Position numbers and translations under genes: made by a program. DNA of 64,000 bases from Trichomonas tenax (taxonomy: Eukaryota; Parabasalia; Trichomonadida; Trichomonadidae), in assembly GCA_023091735.1 (NCBI GenBank), contig JALKBU010000008.1:86228-150227 (forward strand). Reading direction: 5' to 3'. The notes beneath the pieces were generated by a model. That model saw only the letters and a list, made by a program, of their open reading frames with translations. It did no database searches and was not told the origin of the DNA. Below, piece after piece: positions 33,120 through 43,935 of this stretch; the stretch's first letter is position 1, and each line of letters begins with the position of its first letter.

Positions 33120-33560
33120 CAATAGAATCAGAAGCTATAATTGCGATTTATTTGGAAAAAAACATTTCATTGATTCTGCTATCACAAAATCATTGGGAAA
33201 AGATTCTTCTTATTTTAGTGAGAGTGACATTCAAATATATCATGATAATTTTTCATTTCATAATGATATTTTATTAGAAATAGAGTTAGTTTTGAAGCCC
33301 ATAATTATCAATTTTGGGGTAATTATTAATACCACAACAAAAGGCAAAATGCTGATTGTTATTTCTTGTTTCGATTCTTGCAATGTTGCATATTCTTTTC
33401 TTTAATTCAATATTGCATCAGTCATTCTTTCAATCGGCACATGCGATGTATTTTTCGATAAATTAGTTATTAGTCATTGCAATGCTTCTGAGTTCGCCAT
33501 AATCAGTCTTTATGGAGGGAGACTAATCTGCGATCAAATATATGATATAGGAAATTGATT
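33120..33560 (+). pseudogene. Possible beta-helix surface-gene fragment
   Basis: Translation in one frame, through a TAA near 33403, gives segments of the type found in the window's beta-helix genes (FDSCNVAYSF, then VISHCNASEFAIISLYGGR). There is no start, signal peptide or end. The assignment rests on style alone. Confidence 0.3.
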
Positions 33561-33705
33561 TCAATTATGCTTAAAATTAAGTTTTTATTATATGATACTA
33601 TAATATGTGAAAAGAATATAAGAGTATGTACTTGCTCATTCATGGCTAAATCTAATTTAAGGCGTATAATTTCATTGTCATTCTTTCCACATAACTAAAA
33701 TAAAA

Positions 33706-34764
33706 TTATATAATCAACCAACCCATTAAAATATGATATGATATCTTATTTGCGTAGTTATTTAAAGCGCATTCAGTATGAAGAGATATTTTGATTTGGG
33801 TGCAGAAATCCTTATTAAAAACATAATGATATTGCAAATTATTATCAAAATTAATCGGATTGTAATAATAATTTCGATCAAAATTTGTAGAGTCACAAAA
33901 GCAGCGATTAAATGCAATTATGCCTCCGAGTATCATTGTACGATCTTTGCAATTTAAAATGATTGAATCTTCGAATGTTAATGTTACAGCTTCGGCGTAA
34001 AACAAACAACATGAAGTTTTCGATGTATTAATTGTAATAAAGAAAGAAAATGTATGTGGATAATTTAAAATTTCCAAGTTATCACATTCCATCGGATTCG
34101 ATATTACAACATATTTGGAGTCAAAATCTCGAGTTTGCAAAACACAAAAAGAAGCAGCTCCCCAATTTCCAGTACAATAACTGGAATTCATAAATTTAAC
34201 ATAACCCTGGGAATTCGAAAAAGCAATTGCACTGTCTGAAACGCTGTCGGTGAAAGAAACTTGTGATAAACTGATTTGTTCAATATGAACACTTTGCATA
34301 TTTTCGCAAAGAAAGGCATTTGCAAATTGTGAATTGCCGAAGTTTGCTCCTCCGCAATGTTTTAAACAACATGAATAAACAGTTAACTTTGAATTTGATA
34401 TATAAAAACATGAACAAGTCGATGAAGTAACTAAATTTTGAAAAATACAATTTCGAAAAATTAAACAAATTCCATTTAACGACACAATTCCTCCCCTATT
34501 CGGAGATGCTAACATATCAAACAGTGAATTCATAAATAAAAATTCTGCATTATTAAATTTTATTCTTTTATTTTGTAGGAAGATTGAATTTTGAAAACAT
34601 TGAAATTTCGCCCTATCAATTTTAAGGCTGTTTGATGTAATTAAGAATGGTGATAACGATTTATCGATTCTAATATTTTTAAATTTTTGCTTCGCATTTG
34701 AAGCTATAAATGGTGCTGCCGAATAAAGGTTTTTAAGAACTAAGTTATGTACACTCACATTCAT
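33706..34764 (-). CDS. Beta-helix surface-protein-like ORF, probably truncated
   Basis: 352 codons from ATG 34764 without interruption. The sequence is a chain of short hydrophobic strands and Asn/Cys turns (FRNCIFQNL, VYSCCLKHCGGANF, VSFTDSVSDSAIAF, FEDSIILNCKDR), typical of right-handed beta-helix proteins. It has no signal peptide and no C-terminal membrane helix, both of which the family should have, and stops abruptly after LMGWLII. It is therefore probably a fragment. An in-frame stop lies two codons upstream of the ATG. The window has several other decayed relatives. Confidence 0.5.
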   Translation of the reverse strand: MNVSVHNLVLKNLYSAAPFIASNAKQKFKNIRIDKSLSPFLITSNSLKIDRAKFQCFQNSIFLQNKRIKFNNAEFLFMNSLFDMLASPNRGGIVSLNGICLIFRNCIFQNLVTSSTCSCFYISNSKLTVYSCCLKHCGGANFGNSQFANAFLCENMQSVHIEQISLSQVSFTDSVSDSAIAFSNSQGYVKFMNSSYCTGNWGAASFCVLQTRDFDSKYVVISNPMECDNLEILNYPHTFSFFITINTSKTSCCLFYAEAVTLTFEDSIILNCKDRTMILGGIIAFNRCFCDSTNFDRNYYYNPINFDNNLQYHYVFNKDFCTQIKISLHTECALNNYANKISYHILMGWLII

Positions 34765-35403
34765 GCATTATCCAATTTAAAGATGATTTAGAGGAATAAA
34801 AGAAAATGGCACTTTTCTTAGGGTCAAAAGAAGGTTATTTTCATGATGAAAATATGAAATGAACAAAAACAAATGTCAATATAATGTATGGCTATTTTAA
34901 AAATATCTGCAAGAGTTTTTATGAATTATCTTCAAAGAATTAGGAATTTCATCATCTTTTTTTTTTTTTAAAAAAAAAAATGTCACCATGTTTATTTTCA
35001 AATCAAATCACTTCATTACAGAAGAGAAAATAATCAAAATGTCTAGAATTTATCAATATTATCAACATGAGAATTTATATTCTGGTGCAACAATGCTCTG
35101 AAATGATCAGAAAAGTCCAAATTTGAAAAAGAAAATAAAGTGCTTGCCAACATGTAACATCATCAAATAAACGTCTGAAAAATGCATACATCCATTGCAA
35201 TACTAAACTCATGTCCGCCACAATCAACAAAAAAACTTCATTACAGTTGAGAATGGAAAGTGGAAGAGAAAAATTTTTCATTATCAAATGACAAAATTTT
35301 TTGGATATAGATATAGTACAATGAGAAGATTTCAGATCTAACATTTATGTTGGAAAAATTTTTCGATTATTTTTGTGGATTTTTTTCTCGTTTAATAAAA
35401 CTT
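34765..35403. other. AT-rich spacer with an oligo(T)-oligo(A) palindrome
   Basis: Around 34959-34980 a run of T is followed directly by a run of A, which can fold into a pure A-T hairpin. Nothing else is supported. Confidence 0.45.
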
Positions 35404-35409
35404 TCATAT
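35404..35409 (+). promoter_or_regulatory. Initiator-like TCATAT
   Basis: CTTTCATATTTTTG lies just before the UBX gene. TCATAT ends 6 nt upstream of ATG 35416 and matches TCA(+1)Py(T/A). Confidence 0.45.
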
Positions 35410-35415
35410 TTTTGA

Positions 35416-37125
35416 ATGATTAGGGAAGAATTTTACCCTTTCTTTCAAAACGCGGGAATATCACGCGAGGAAATGAACGCGTACAGTGATGCTGAATTCC
35501 AAAATGCTCTTTCCATGCTGTTAGATGTTAATCCAGAACCCGTAAATCAGCCATCAAGGAGACAACCTGCAGCAAGCAGAGCACCAAAATACAATGCAAG
35601 TGAGTTTGGCAATGGCGGATTGGACGAAGATGAAGCAGTAAAAACAGCATTGGAAGCTTCTATCGACGATATGCTTGTTGCTCCCCATCTTCGTGCTCCA
35701 CCGGACGCAAGGAATGAAATTTTACACGCAAATAACCATCCTCCACATTCAATTTTGTCTAAACCAAATCGACCAGACAGAGTTCCTAAAGAACTGCAGC
35801 CCAAACCAACACCATTACCTCCAGCAACGCGAAAATCAGCATACAAACCATCTTCAAGTCACTCTTCACGACCAAATAAAAGCAAACAATTAGATTTTCA
35901 TAATCCACCGCCAAAACCTGCACCAAAACCAAAGCAAACGCCACCACTTCACTCAAAGCCAACTACGGAATCAATTTCAAAACCAAAGCCTGTCGAATCG
36001 AAATACGAACATGCAACTATTAGATATAAACCAACAGTTGCTCGCCAACCAATGAAACCGTCAAATGATATCGGATTAAATGTGAGATCGGCTCCAAAAC
36101 CAATTGCACCGAAGAGAGAACAAAACTTTGCGGATATGATGGATGCTGAGTATAAAAGAAAAGAAAATATGGCAGGAAATACATCTGCAAGTAATTCTGG
36201 TCGAAATTCACAAGGATCTACAAATTCAACAAAATCTACTCAAAAAACAACAAAAAAGATGACAGAGGACCGCAACAGACGCCTTAAATCCCCAGTCACA
36301 GATTCTCTTCCTGATTTGCCGAATATTGATGTTATCGCAACAATTGTTCACGACGAATTTGATATCGATGAAGAAACAGAAAAGAGACTTCTTAACAAGC
36401 CACAGCCGATGATAAACATGAAACAAGAACCAACACCTAAAGCAACTGCATACAAGAAACCAAAAGAAAATCCTAAACCTTCTCCAAAGAAGTCTCCTGA
36501 ACCTGTTGAATCATATAAACCAAGAAATGAATCTAAACCTTCTCCAAAGAAGTCTCCTGAACCTGTTGCAGAATATAAACCTGCACCAGTAAGAGCTCCC
36601 GAGCCTCCTAAACCAGAACCACCTAAGCCAGCGCCAATCAGACCACAAGAGCCTCCTAAGCCTGAATCAGAAAGTATTCCATCACAACTCAGAGAATCGC
36701 AGAGATTACGCAATATGCAGAACATGCAGTACGAGCAATTGCTTAGAGAGGCTGAAGAGAAAGCTGCAGAAGAGGAAAGACAGAAGAAAGAGGAAGAAGA
36801 AAGGCAAAGACAGGAAATGGAAGAGAAACAGAACGCTGAAAAAAGATTGGAAAGAATTCTTGCAAGAATGCCTCCTGAGCCAGCTGACGGACTTCCACTC
36901 GCTGTGAACTTATTCGGAAAGAGAATACAGAGGAAGTTTTCGCCAAAAGAACCTGCAGAAAATGTTTATGCTTGGGTTGCATCACAGAGCGAAGAACCAA
37001 AACTTGTTCTCGATAAATTCAATTTGTCTTGCATGGGACAGCCACCATTAGTAATGAGGAAGACTCTTGAAGACCAGAACATCAAAGGAAGGATAATGTT
37101 ATCAATCGAAGAGATTGATGAATAA
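35416..37125 (+). CDS. UBX-domain protein (FAF-like p97/Cdc48 adaptor)
   Basis: 569 residues from ATG 35416. A short helical N-terminus (1-38) could be UBA-like. Residues about 73-92 (DEDEAVKTALEASIDDM) resemble a ubiquitin-interacting motif. The long middle (95-415) is Pro/Lys/Ser-rich and disordered, with KPSPKKSPEPV repeated twice. A charged coiled coil (about 430-485) runs into MPPEPADG and then a C-terminal UBX domain (about 490-567; LFGKRIQRKFSPKEPAENVYAWV and the final TLEDQNIKGRIMLSIEE). The coil-PPEP-UBX order is that of FAF1/UBXD8-type adaptors, which recruit ubiquitinated clients to the AAA ATPase p97/Cdc48. The usual FPR loop of the UBX fold is not obvious. Confidence 0.82.
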   Translation: MIREEFYPFFQNAGISREEMNAYSDAEFQNALSMLLDVNPEPVNQPSRRQPAASRAPKYNASEFGNGGLDEDEAVKTALEASIDDMLVAPHLRAPPDARNEILHANNHPPHSILSKPNRPDRVPKELQPKPTPLPPATRKSAYKPSSSHSSRPNKSKQLDFHNPPPKPAPKPKQTPPLHSKPTTESISKPKPVESKYEHATIRYKPTVARQPMKPSNDIGLNVRSAPKPIAPKREQNFADMMDAEYKRKENMAGNTSASNSGRNSQGSTNSTKSTQKTTKKMTEDRNRRLKSPVTDSLPDLPNIDVIATIVHDEFDIDEETEKRLLNKPQPMINMKQEPTPKATAYKKPKENPKPSPKKSPEPVESYKPRNESKPSPKKSPEPVAEYKPAPVRAPEPPKPEPPKPAPIRPQEPPKPESESIPSQLRESQRLRNMQNMQYEQLLREAEEKAAEEERQKKEEEERQRQEMEEKQNAEKRLERILARMPPEPADGLPLAVNLFGKRIQRKFSPKEPAENVYAWVASQSEEPKLVLDKFNLSCMGQPPLVMRKTLEDQNIKGRIMLSIEEIDE

Positions 37126-37712
37126 TTTTTACTTTTTATTTTGTTTGTATTTTTAAATTGTTTACGTAATGTTTTTCAAATATTTATAGTACACATATCG
37201 CCCTAATTAATTATAACATCTGATAAACAAAATTCAAAAATCAAATTTTATAAACCTTAATTCTAAGTTGAAATCTTTCATTTATGAAATATTTATTAGT
37301 TTTTAATAATGCCACTAAAGCTTTAACCTGTTATTGAAAAAAATAGTATATTTTGAATATATTTAGGAATTGTCTTATTTTTAGCATTAACATTTGATCT
37401 ATATAATGCTATGGTGATCTCAGGCTCTAATTTAAAATTATGAGAAATAATTTGATTAAGGATATCGACACGAAGACACAATTGAAGACAGAGATCAAGT
37501 TTTTCATTACAAAAAGTCACCGCACTATGACAAAACTCTTCACTGCGATATAGGATTCGAAATATTTTAATTTGTCTGTTCGAAAATATTTTTTTGACAA
37601 GGTTCATAAAAACCTTAAATATCGATAAAAATTCAGTAAAAACAGCTCTATGTAATGTTTACACATATAATTTTGAAATCGAAACAATTGTCAATTTTTC
37701 AAAAAAATTACA
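37126..37712. other. Spacer with promoter of the ankyrin gene and a doubtful small ORF
   Basis: The minus-strand ORF at 37323-37607 (94 codons, ATG start) would be divergent to the ankyrin gene with about 100 bp between starts. It has no recognisable domain. Confidence 0.4.
37323..37607 (-). CDS. Doubtful small hypothetical protein
   Basis: 94 codons from ATG 37607, helical with many Cys and Ile/Leu (SAVTFCNEKLDLCLQLCLRVD). Codon use is intermediate between genes and spacer, and no homologue is recognised. The position, head-to-head with a real gene, is the only contextual support. Confidence 0.25.
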   Translation of the reverse strand: MNLVKKIFSNRQIKIFRILYRSEEFCHSAVTFCNEKLDLCLQLCLRVDILNQIISHNFKLEPEITIALYRSNVNAKNKTIPKYIQNILFFSITG

Positions 37713-39932
37713 ATGATTGCACGAATTCTCAATAAAATCGCAGATTTGGAGTCAAATGGCGGTCAAAACAACGAAATGGAGGAACTAGTCGCTGATGATA
37801 TCGAAGAATTCGCGAAACACGAAAATTTTCAAAAATTATCTTCGAAATGCATTTTAAGGATTGTAAGAAAGAAGGATTCAATTTCATCTTCGTGCGCTTT
37901 GACAGTGGCAAAGATCGTAGCTCAAAAAGATCAAAATGATTTAATTGAATTATTCAAAATCCTCAATATCAACGATGGATACTCATCCACCATTGTGGAA
38001 ATCCTAAAGTTAGTCGCAAACATTCCTATTTTGACATTATTCTTTGACAATTTTGATTCAATTCAAATTCCACAAAAAGAAATCGCGCAACCGCCAGCAT
38101 TCCAAGATATTTCTACATCCACTTACACCAGTGACATCGTTTTACCAACTCAAACACAAAATCAAGAAAAACAAAGCGAAAAAGGACCTTCTTCTGACAA
38201 ATTACATGAACTTTTGGACTCTGTTGACGTACAGAAGTCACCCATAAGGTCGGATTCTTCATTCTCGTTTTCAGATGAGGATCAAGATTCAGAACCTGGA
38301 ATTGATGATGATTTCGTCATTACTGTCGCTCCACCGCAGTACAAGAGTGACTTTGTTCCAGATTTAACGTCAGATAACTCAGATTTCAATCCTTACATGA
38401 CATTAAACAAAACGATTCTTTCATCACAAAGCGAACATAAAATACAGACAATCGATGAATTTAGAACTGCTCCTCCAGCACCACTAGAAAAGATGGCTTC
38501 TATTGATCCTGTTCCTCCAACGATTCCTCAATGTCATGATAACTTTAACACAACAATTCCCAGAATTTATCCACCACCACTTGATGTTCCTGAAGATGAA
38601 CTTAACACAACAATTCCGAGATCAATCACTCCTCCACCACCTGATTTATCTGAAGATGAACTTAACACAACATTACCAGAATCAATTTCTTCATCACCAA
38701 CAAAATCTGATGAAAACTTAACAAAACCGGATGAAGTAAATTCAAAACCAGATGAAGTCATTACAAAGCCCGATGAAGTGATTTCAAAGCCCGGTTATGT
38801 TCCATCATATCCTGAAATTCAAATTTATCCGGAACCATCGCCAGGAAAAGATAAAAGTGATTCTAATACAGATTCATTTAATAAGAATTTGGGATCGACA
38901 ATTGTTGAACCTGTTAGAATTATGCCTTATGAACCAAAGCCGGAGGACCGTTTACCACCACCTGCACCACCTAAAGTTGAAGCCGCTGATATCTTTGAGG
39001 CCGCTTCGAAAGGTCTTTTGGATGAGATGAAGAAGTTCATTAGAAACAGAATCAGTCCAATGTCAATAGATGATAATGGATGGACACCTCTTCATCACTG
39101 CGCTGTCAATGGATCAATGCCATGCCTCAAAGAATTGCTGAAATATGATTTTGTCAATGTTCTTTCACTAACAAAATGCGGTCAAATGCCGATCCACATT
39201 GGAGCATTGCGTGGACATTATGAGTTCGTTGCTTATCTTTTGAACAGAGGCTCAGACATTGATACACCAGACTTTGAAGGTTTTACACCTTTGATGTATG
39301 CGTGCGAAGGCGGCAACTCGAGAATTGTTGATATTTTGGTTTACGCAGGTGCAAAAGTCAACACATCAACATCTAATGGTTTGACACCGCTCAACATTGC
39401 AGCTCGCGCACAAAGCTATGAATGCATTGTTAGTTTACTCAAATCTAAAGCGAAAGTTGAGTCATCAAAGAATGTTCTTCTCTCTCCTGTCTACATTTCT
39501 GTCGCTAAAAATGATTTTAAGAGTGCAAAGATTCTTCTCGAATACGGAGCTAAAGTTAACGCTCAGGATAAGAAAGGCGTTGCTCTAATCCATCTTGCAG
39601 CTGCAGTAGGTAATGTTGACATGATTAAGCTCATTTTGTCAAAAGGAGGAAAGATTGAACTCGATAACAAAGCAAAAGAACGTCCATTATTCATTGCTGC
39701 AAAGAATGGACATGTTCAAGCTTGCAAAGCTCTGATTGATCTTGGAGCCAACGTTGATGCTCAGCAAGAGAATGGAAATACACCACTTCACATTGCAGTC
39801 ATCTCCCAAAACTTCGAAATCGTCAAATTGCTTCTTGAATCACACGCGAACCCTAAGATCAAGAATAAGAAGAGGAAATATCCAACAGATATTCCAACAT
39901 CTATCGAAATTTCACATTTGCTTAGCAAATGA
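37713..39932 (+). CDS. Large ankyrin-repeat protein with disordered Pro-rich middle
   Basis: 739 residues from ATG 37713. Residues 1-120 are helical (ARM-like in look, not confidently assigned). Residues 125-420 are disordered with repeated motifs: NTTIPR with PPP and DELNTT recurs three or four times, and a KPDEV unit recurs four times (about 340-360). Residues about 425-735 are nine ankyrin repeats with well-kept G-TPLH-A and A-L-LL-GA signatures, for example DNGWTPLHHCAVNG, NGLTPLNIAARAQ and NGNTPLHIAVIS. A scaffold role is likely. The last 30 bases of the gene and the following 20 are duplicated at 41055-41105. Confidence 0.9.
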   Translation: MIARILNKIADLESNGGQNNEMEELVADDIEEFAKHENFQKLSSKCILRIVRKKDSISSSCALTVAKIVAQKDQNDLIELFKILNINDGYSSTIVEILKLVANIPILTLFFDNFDSIQIPQKEIAQPPAFQDISTSTYTSDIVLPTQTQNQEKQSEKGPSSDKLHELLDSVDVQKSPIRSDSSFSFSDEDQDSEPGIDDDFVITVAPPQYKSDFVPDLTSDNSDFNPYMTLNKTILSSQSEHKIQTIDEFRTAPPAPLEKMASIDPVPPTIPQCHDNFNTTIPRIYPPPLDVPEDELNTTIPRSITPPPPDLSEDELNTTLPESISSSPTKSDENLTKPDEVNSKPDEVITKPDEVISKPGYVPSYPEIQIYPEPSPGKDKSDSNTDSFNKNLGSTIVEPVRIMPYEPKPEDRLPPPAPPKVEAADIFEAASKGLLDEMKKFIRNRISPMSIDDNGWTPLHHCAVNGSMPCLKELLKYDFVNVLSLTKCGQMPIHIGALRGHYEFVAYLLNRGSDIDTPDFEGFTPLMYACEGGNSRIVDILVYAGAKVNTSTSNGLTPLNIAARAQSYECIVSLLKSKAKVESSKNVLLSPVYISVAKNDFKSAKILLEYGAKVNAQDKKGVALIHLAAAVGNVDMIKLILSKGGKIELDNKAKERPLFIAAKNGHVQACKALIDLGANVDAQQENGNTPLHIAVISQNFEIVKLLLESHANPKIKNKKRKYPTDIPTSIEISHLLSK

Positions 39933-39952
39933 TTTTATATATTGTTGTAAAT
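39902..39952 (+). repeat. 51-bp direct repeat, copy at the ankyrin gene's 3' end
   Basis: This segment spans the last ten codons, the stop and 20 bp of 3' flank of the ankyrin gene. It matches 41055-41105 at 49 of 51 positions. The two copies bracket the beta-helix remnant. Confidence 0.85.
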
Positions 39953-40044
39953 TAAAGTTATTCTTTAACGATTTATTTAGCTGTTTCTGCCCTTGATGCA
40001 TTATTTTCTTTTGTTTCAGATACTTTGTCAATTTTATTTCATTG

Positions 40045-41050
40045 ATGTCGAATTATATTAAAACTAATTTCAAATCTCTATTTAAAGATTGGGACTTTTA
40101 CTACGGTGAATATAGTCATAAGTCAGTTGTAAATCAATCACCACAATCCTCGCTTATTGTTAACGATGGATCTTCATATTATATATCCAAAAGTAATTTT
40201 ATAAAACAAAATATCAATAGTGAAGTAAGATTTTCAAACAACATTGACTCAACGCGTTTTCTATTAGAGTCCACATTTTTCTTTAATTGTTCTTCGACTG
40301 AGAGAGGAGGATCTTTGTATTTTTCAACATGTGAATACATCCAAGAAAATGTTTGTTATCGTAAATCATTTACCACATATTGTGGACACACAAGTTCCAC
40401 TGTTGCAAGTTCAGAGAAACGAAATTATATATTTTCATCAAGTATATCTTCATGCAGAGATTATAGAACGAAATCTTGCCTTGATCCTAATAATGGAATT
40501 TTAAAAATAGACCGATTATATATGTCTTATAGCATTGCTGATGATTGTCCAGCATATGATATTGATCATGCCGAAGATAATAGTATGATCCAATATGCAA
40601 AATTTATGAATACCATGCAATATTGTTCCTAAGATTTCACATATTATACAGGTTCCGATTTTCAAGTCTACAGTTGTAATTTCTTGAATAATTTCGGATT
40701 GGAAACACCGATTAAAATTTAATTAAGAAGCTCTGACAATGCTAATCTTGATTATTGTTGCTTTCTTGATAATCACTGTTCTTTCGTTTTTGGTATAAAT
40801 TCGTGAAAAAAAATGTTGGTTAGAAATAGTTATTATGATAAATCTGACACATCTGGTGTCGTTCAATTCATATCTCCCTAAATTATTAAAAGCACCGTAA
40901 ATCTCTATCAGATTGGAATTATTCTTTGCTCTAATGAATTATCTAAGTGTAGGGAGTTTACAAAAATTAAAAATTCGCATTATTGTTTTATTTATAATTT
41001 GTTGTCATGTTCATATTTTATTATTATTCTTGCCAAAAAGGCCACTAAAC
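40045..41050 (+). pseudogene. Decayed beta-helix surface gene
   Basis: From ATG 40045 some 195 codons are open (STERGGSLYF, CEYIQENVCYRKS, SIADDCPAYDIDHAEDNSMIQY are family-like), then stops appear at 40630, 40720 and later. Family-like translation still continues (FQVYSCNFLNNFG, CCFLDNHCSFVFG). There is no signal peptide or membrane helix. It is bracketed by the 51-bp direct repeats. Confidence 0.65.
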
Positions 41051-41054
41051 GGTA

Positions 41055-41105
41055 TATCGAAATTTCACATTTGCTTAGCAAATGATTTTATCTATTGTTT
41101 TAAAT
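41055..41105 (+). repeat. 51-bp direct repeat, second copy
   Basis: A near-identical copy of 39902-39952. It still encodes the EISHLLSK-stop end of the ankyrin gene, but nothing upstream of it is ankyrin-like. Confidence 0.85.
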
Positions 41106-41289
41106 CTATTCTGAAAATACATAGTCATCATCATTGAAGCTGTACCAAATTTGCTAATTTTACATGCGAATTTAGGAACTTTGTGCTGAAATTAACAAAT
41201 TTGGCGTCGTTTGTGATTAACTAATTATATTTTTTTTTTCCTTTTTCATAGTATCAAGAAATAAACTTGCATTTGAAGATCAAAGAAAG

Positions 41290-41680
41290 ATACATTCATT
41301 AAAGACATATTGATTGAACCACCTTGGTTTTAACATCACTTTTATCGAAATAACAATCAATTACTGTGATTGAAAGAGAGTCGCAATAAAACAGAGGACT
41401 CTCAATATTTTCGACAAATGAGCATTTTTCACATTTTAAGAAACGCCATTGAATGCAAATTGTGTTCTAAGCATTTGATGATTAAAAAAATGCAATGATG
41501 CATAATAAGTTTGCATATATCATTGTAAAATGTAATAAGCGTTCTATTATAACTTGTATTGTTTCCAAATGAGCAAAATTCACAAACGTCCTTTCTATAT
41601 GGTGTTTCGATAAAAAACAGAGAACACTGATCTGCCTGACATTTTGAATTTCGGAATGAAGCATTTAACATGTACTAAAA
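41290..41680 (-). pseudogene. Beta-helix surface-gene fragment
   Basis: Two frames on the minus strand give CQADQCSLFFIET, VCEFCSFGNNTSYN and, after a shift, CSFVENIESPLFYCDS...IDCYFDKSD. The last segment closely matches FVDNPNSPMFYADS...IHCCFDRSN in the fragment at 58763-59640. The two are fragments of paralogous genes. Confidence 0.6.
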
Positions 41681-42661
41681 ACTTTTCTATCGTTTCCACA
41701 TGGACTAACTGAATATAAATATATTAAGTCAACTGGCACTTGCAAAACAAAAATGTCCCATTACTAATAAATTCATGCAGTCACACACTCTATGAAAAAT
41801 ATCGCATTTCCTTTTAAAATATTTGATATATTTTGTAATGAGCAATATTATTCAACAAGAAGTTTACATCTATCCCAATCTGTTTCGAATAATATTCCTC
41901 TTGCATTTCTAATGTTTAAAAATTTGCAATCGTGAACATAATATTATTTATTCCTACGTTGGATTCGTTTTTTGGACATGTATAAAAATCACTCCAAGCA
42001 TTTAAAAATATCATAGTAAATTAAGATGTTAACTGTTTGTGATATGATAAATGATGCAAAAGTCTTCAATTTTAAATTTCATGAATAAGAAAACAAAACA
42101 TTTGCGTTGTATTTCAATGTCAAATCTTAATCCTTGTTTCATTCAAAACTACACTTTACACAACAGATCCAAAAATATCAATGAATCAAATCTCATGAAA
42201 TTCTTCAACATTCTAAAATTTAATCGAAATAAAATATTATTGATTTAAGCAATCATTCTTACTGTATTATAGTGCCTATTCGATTTTATATTGAAATTTA
42301 TAGATTTAGAGCAAATAAGTCAATTTTCGGGTTGAAATATAAGATATGAAACTTTCATTTGAGATTGATTTATTATATCATATCATTTAGGTTGTCCAAT
42401 GGCTCTTTTAATCTCTTCTGATGAATTTGACTATCAAAATTAAAATTTTTGTTTCTTGAATAAAATTATTATAAAATCAAAGCCTGAAAATGATGTGACT
42501 TTCATACAATGTCATAGTATAATGTACACTTATTTTTATTCCAAATGTTTGGTCAATATTGAAAAAACAAAAACGTATTTATAACCAAAATTTAATACAA
42601 AACAACTCTACATATACCACAGAAGCTTATTTTCGTGTTAAAAGTCGATAATAAGAAATTA
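41681..42661. other. AT-rich spacer
   Basis: Nothing is supported in this roughly 1-kb stretch except the promoter of the cyclin gene, whose initiator I cannot place. Confidence 0.45.
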
Positions 42662-43708
42662 ATGTGTACGTTTAAAAAAACTTTTACTGAAGACGTTTAT
42701 CAAAGTGCAAAAATGATTCGCGGCTCACACGGCCTCATTGGATACTCAGGACGCAGAATTTTGGCAGATCCAAGCAGTAGAATGCCTCTCTCCAATGTTT
42801 CTAATGTTAGAATGACAGTAGAAGATAAAAATTCTCACAGTTCACGGCCAAACCTTTCAAGAGCGCGCTCAGTCGAAAGATTCACACACAAGGAGTGCAC
42901 AATTGGTGATCCCAAGAATCCACTCGACGTCACAGACTACCAACACATCATTTGGCGCTCTCTCTGTCAGAATGAGCTTAATGAGAAGCCAGTTATGCTC
43001 CGCCAGGACGAGATAAAGCCAATGGACAGAGGCATTGCCTTCGATAACATGTCTCATGTCCATTATCGTCTTGGATTAGGAACAAATGGACTTTACATCG
43101 CTTACGGTATGATGGACAGATATATGTCTGTTAAGCAGCTTCCTAAGAACAAACTGAAGACATATTGCTGCGCTGCTTTGTTTATCGGATCAAAAGTCGA
43201 AGATTATCATCAGCCAAGGGTCGGTGATCTCATCAGAATGGCTGATCACTGTTTTGGAGAGAACGAACGTTCTTTCTCGCCAAGAGATCTTTACGTTGCT
43301 GAGATCGATTTGATCAACACAATCGGATTCGAAATCACATTCGGAACACCGCTCTTCTACATCACGCAGCTGTTGAGAATCTCTGGACAGACGCATGATA
43401 TCGTTTTACTTGGCCGTTACATTCTTGAAGTTATTCAGACAAATGAGAACTTCATTGGTATGAAATACTCCAAGCAGGCTGCTGTCGCAGTGATGGTCAC
43501 ACGTATCCTCAGTGGAGAATCGAGGTGGAGCACCCAGTTGGCCGGTTACACAACGTATTCCGAAAACGAGCTCTATTCGTACGCTCTCATTGTCAGAGAC
43601 ATGCTCGCTGAGAATGACCTCGTCACCACGAGATTCATGAAAAGAAAATACGGGACAGATTTATTCCATTGCGTTTCTCGTGTAAGAATTCCATCCAGCT
43701 TCAAGTAA
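42662..43708 (+). CDS. Mitotic (A/B-type) cyclin
   Basis: The first ATG is 42662 (348 residues); the ATG at 42713 is an alternative that would give 331. The N-cyclin box covers about residues 100-225: AYGMMDRYMSVKQLPKNKLKTYCCAALFIGSKVED is diagnostic, with the Lys of the GSKVED helix kept. Next comes the LINTIGFEITFGTPLFYI junction of A/B cyclins and a C-terminal cyclin fold (about 240-340). The N-terminus has GSHGLIGYSGRRILADPSSRMPLSNVSN. A destruction box would be expected there, and GRRILADPS / RMPLSNVSN are only weak candidates. It would activate a CDK at cell division. Codon bias is strong, as in an expressed gene. Confidence 0.92.
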   Translation: MCTFKKTFTEDVYQSAKMIRGSHGLIGYSGRRILADPSSRMPLSNVSNVRMTVEDKNSHSSRPNLSRARSVERFTHKECTIGDPKNPLDVTDYQHIIWRSLCQNELNEKPVMLRQDEIKPMDRGIAFDNMSHVHYRLGLGTNGLYIAYGMMDRYMSVKQLPKNKLKTYCCAALFIGSKVEDYHQPRVGDLIRMADHCFGENERSFSPRDLYVAEIDLINTIGFEITFGTPLFYITQLLRISGQTHDIVLLGRYILEVIQTNENFIGMKYSKQAAVAVMVTRILSGESRWSTQLAGYTTYSENELYSYALIVRDMLAENDLVTTRFMKRKYGTDLFHCVSRVRIPSSFK

Positions 43709-43935
43709 TTTTGTATTGTATCAAAAAGTAAACTTTTGTGTTTATAAACCATTGTTTCGCGTTGAATTCCATCAAATATCTAAATATATTGCTAAAAACA
43801 TGTCTTTGTTATGAAAATCTTTAGCACATTATTACTTTTCAAGATCTATATTCAATTTATATAGTAATTTATGCTATAGAGTTCGAAATTTATAAAATGC
43901 ATCATGATGTACGTTCATTATATTTTTATCACAAT

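Noticed and set aside
41300..41325. tRNA B-box-like GGTGGTTCAATC on the minus strand
   Set aside because: No A box or cloverleaf nearby, and it falls inside the beta-helix fragment's coding remnant.
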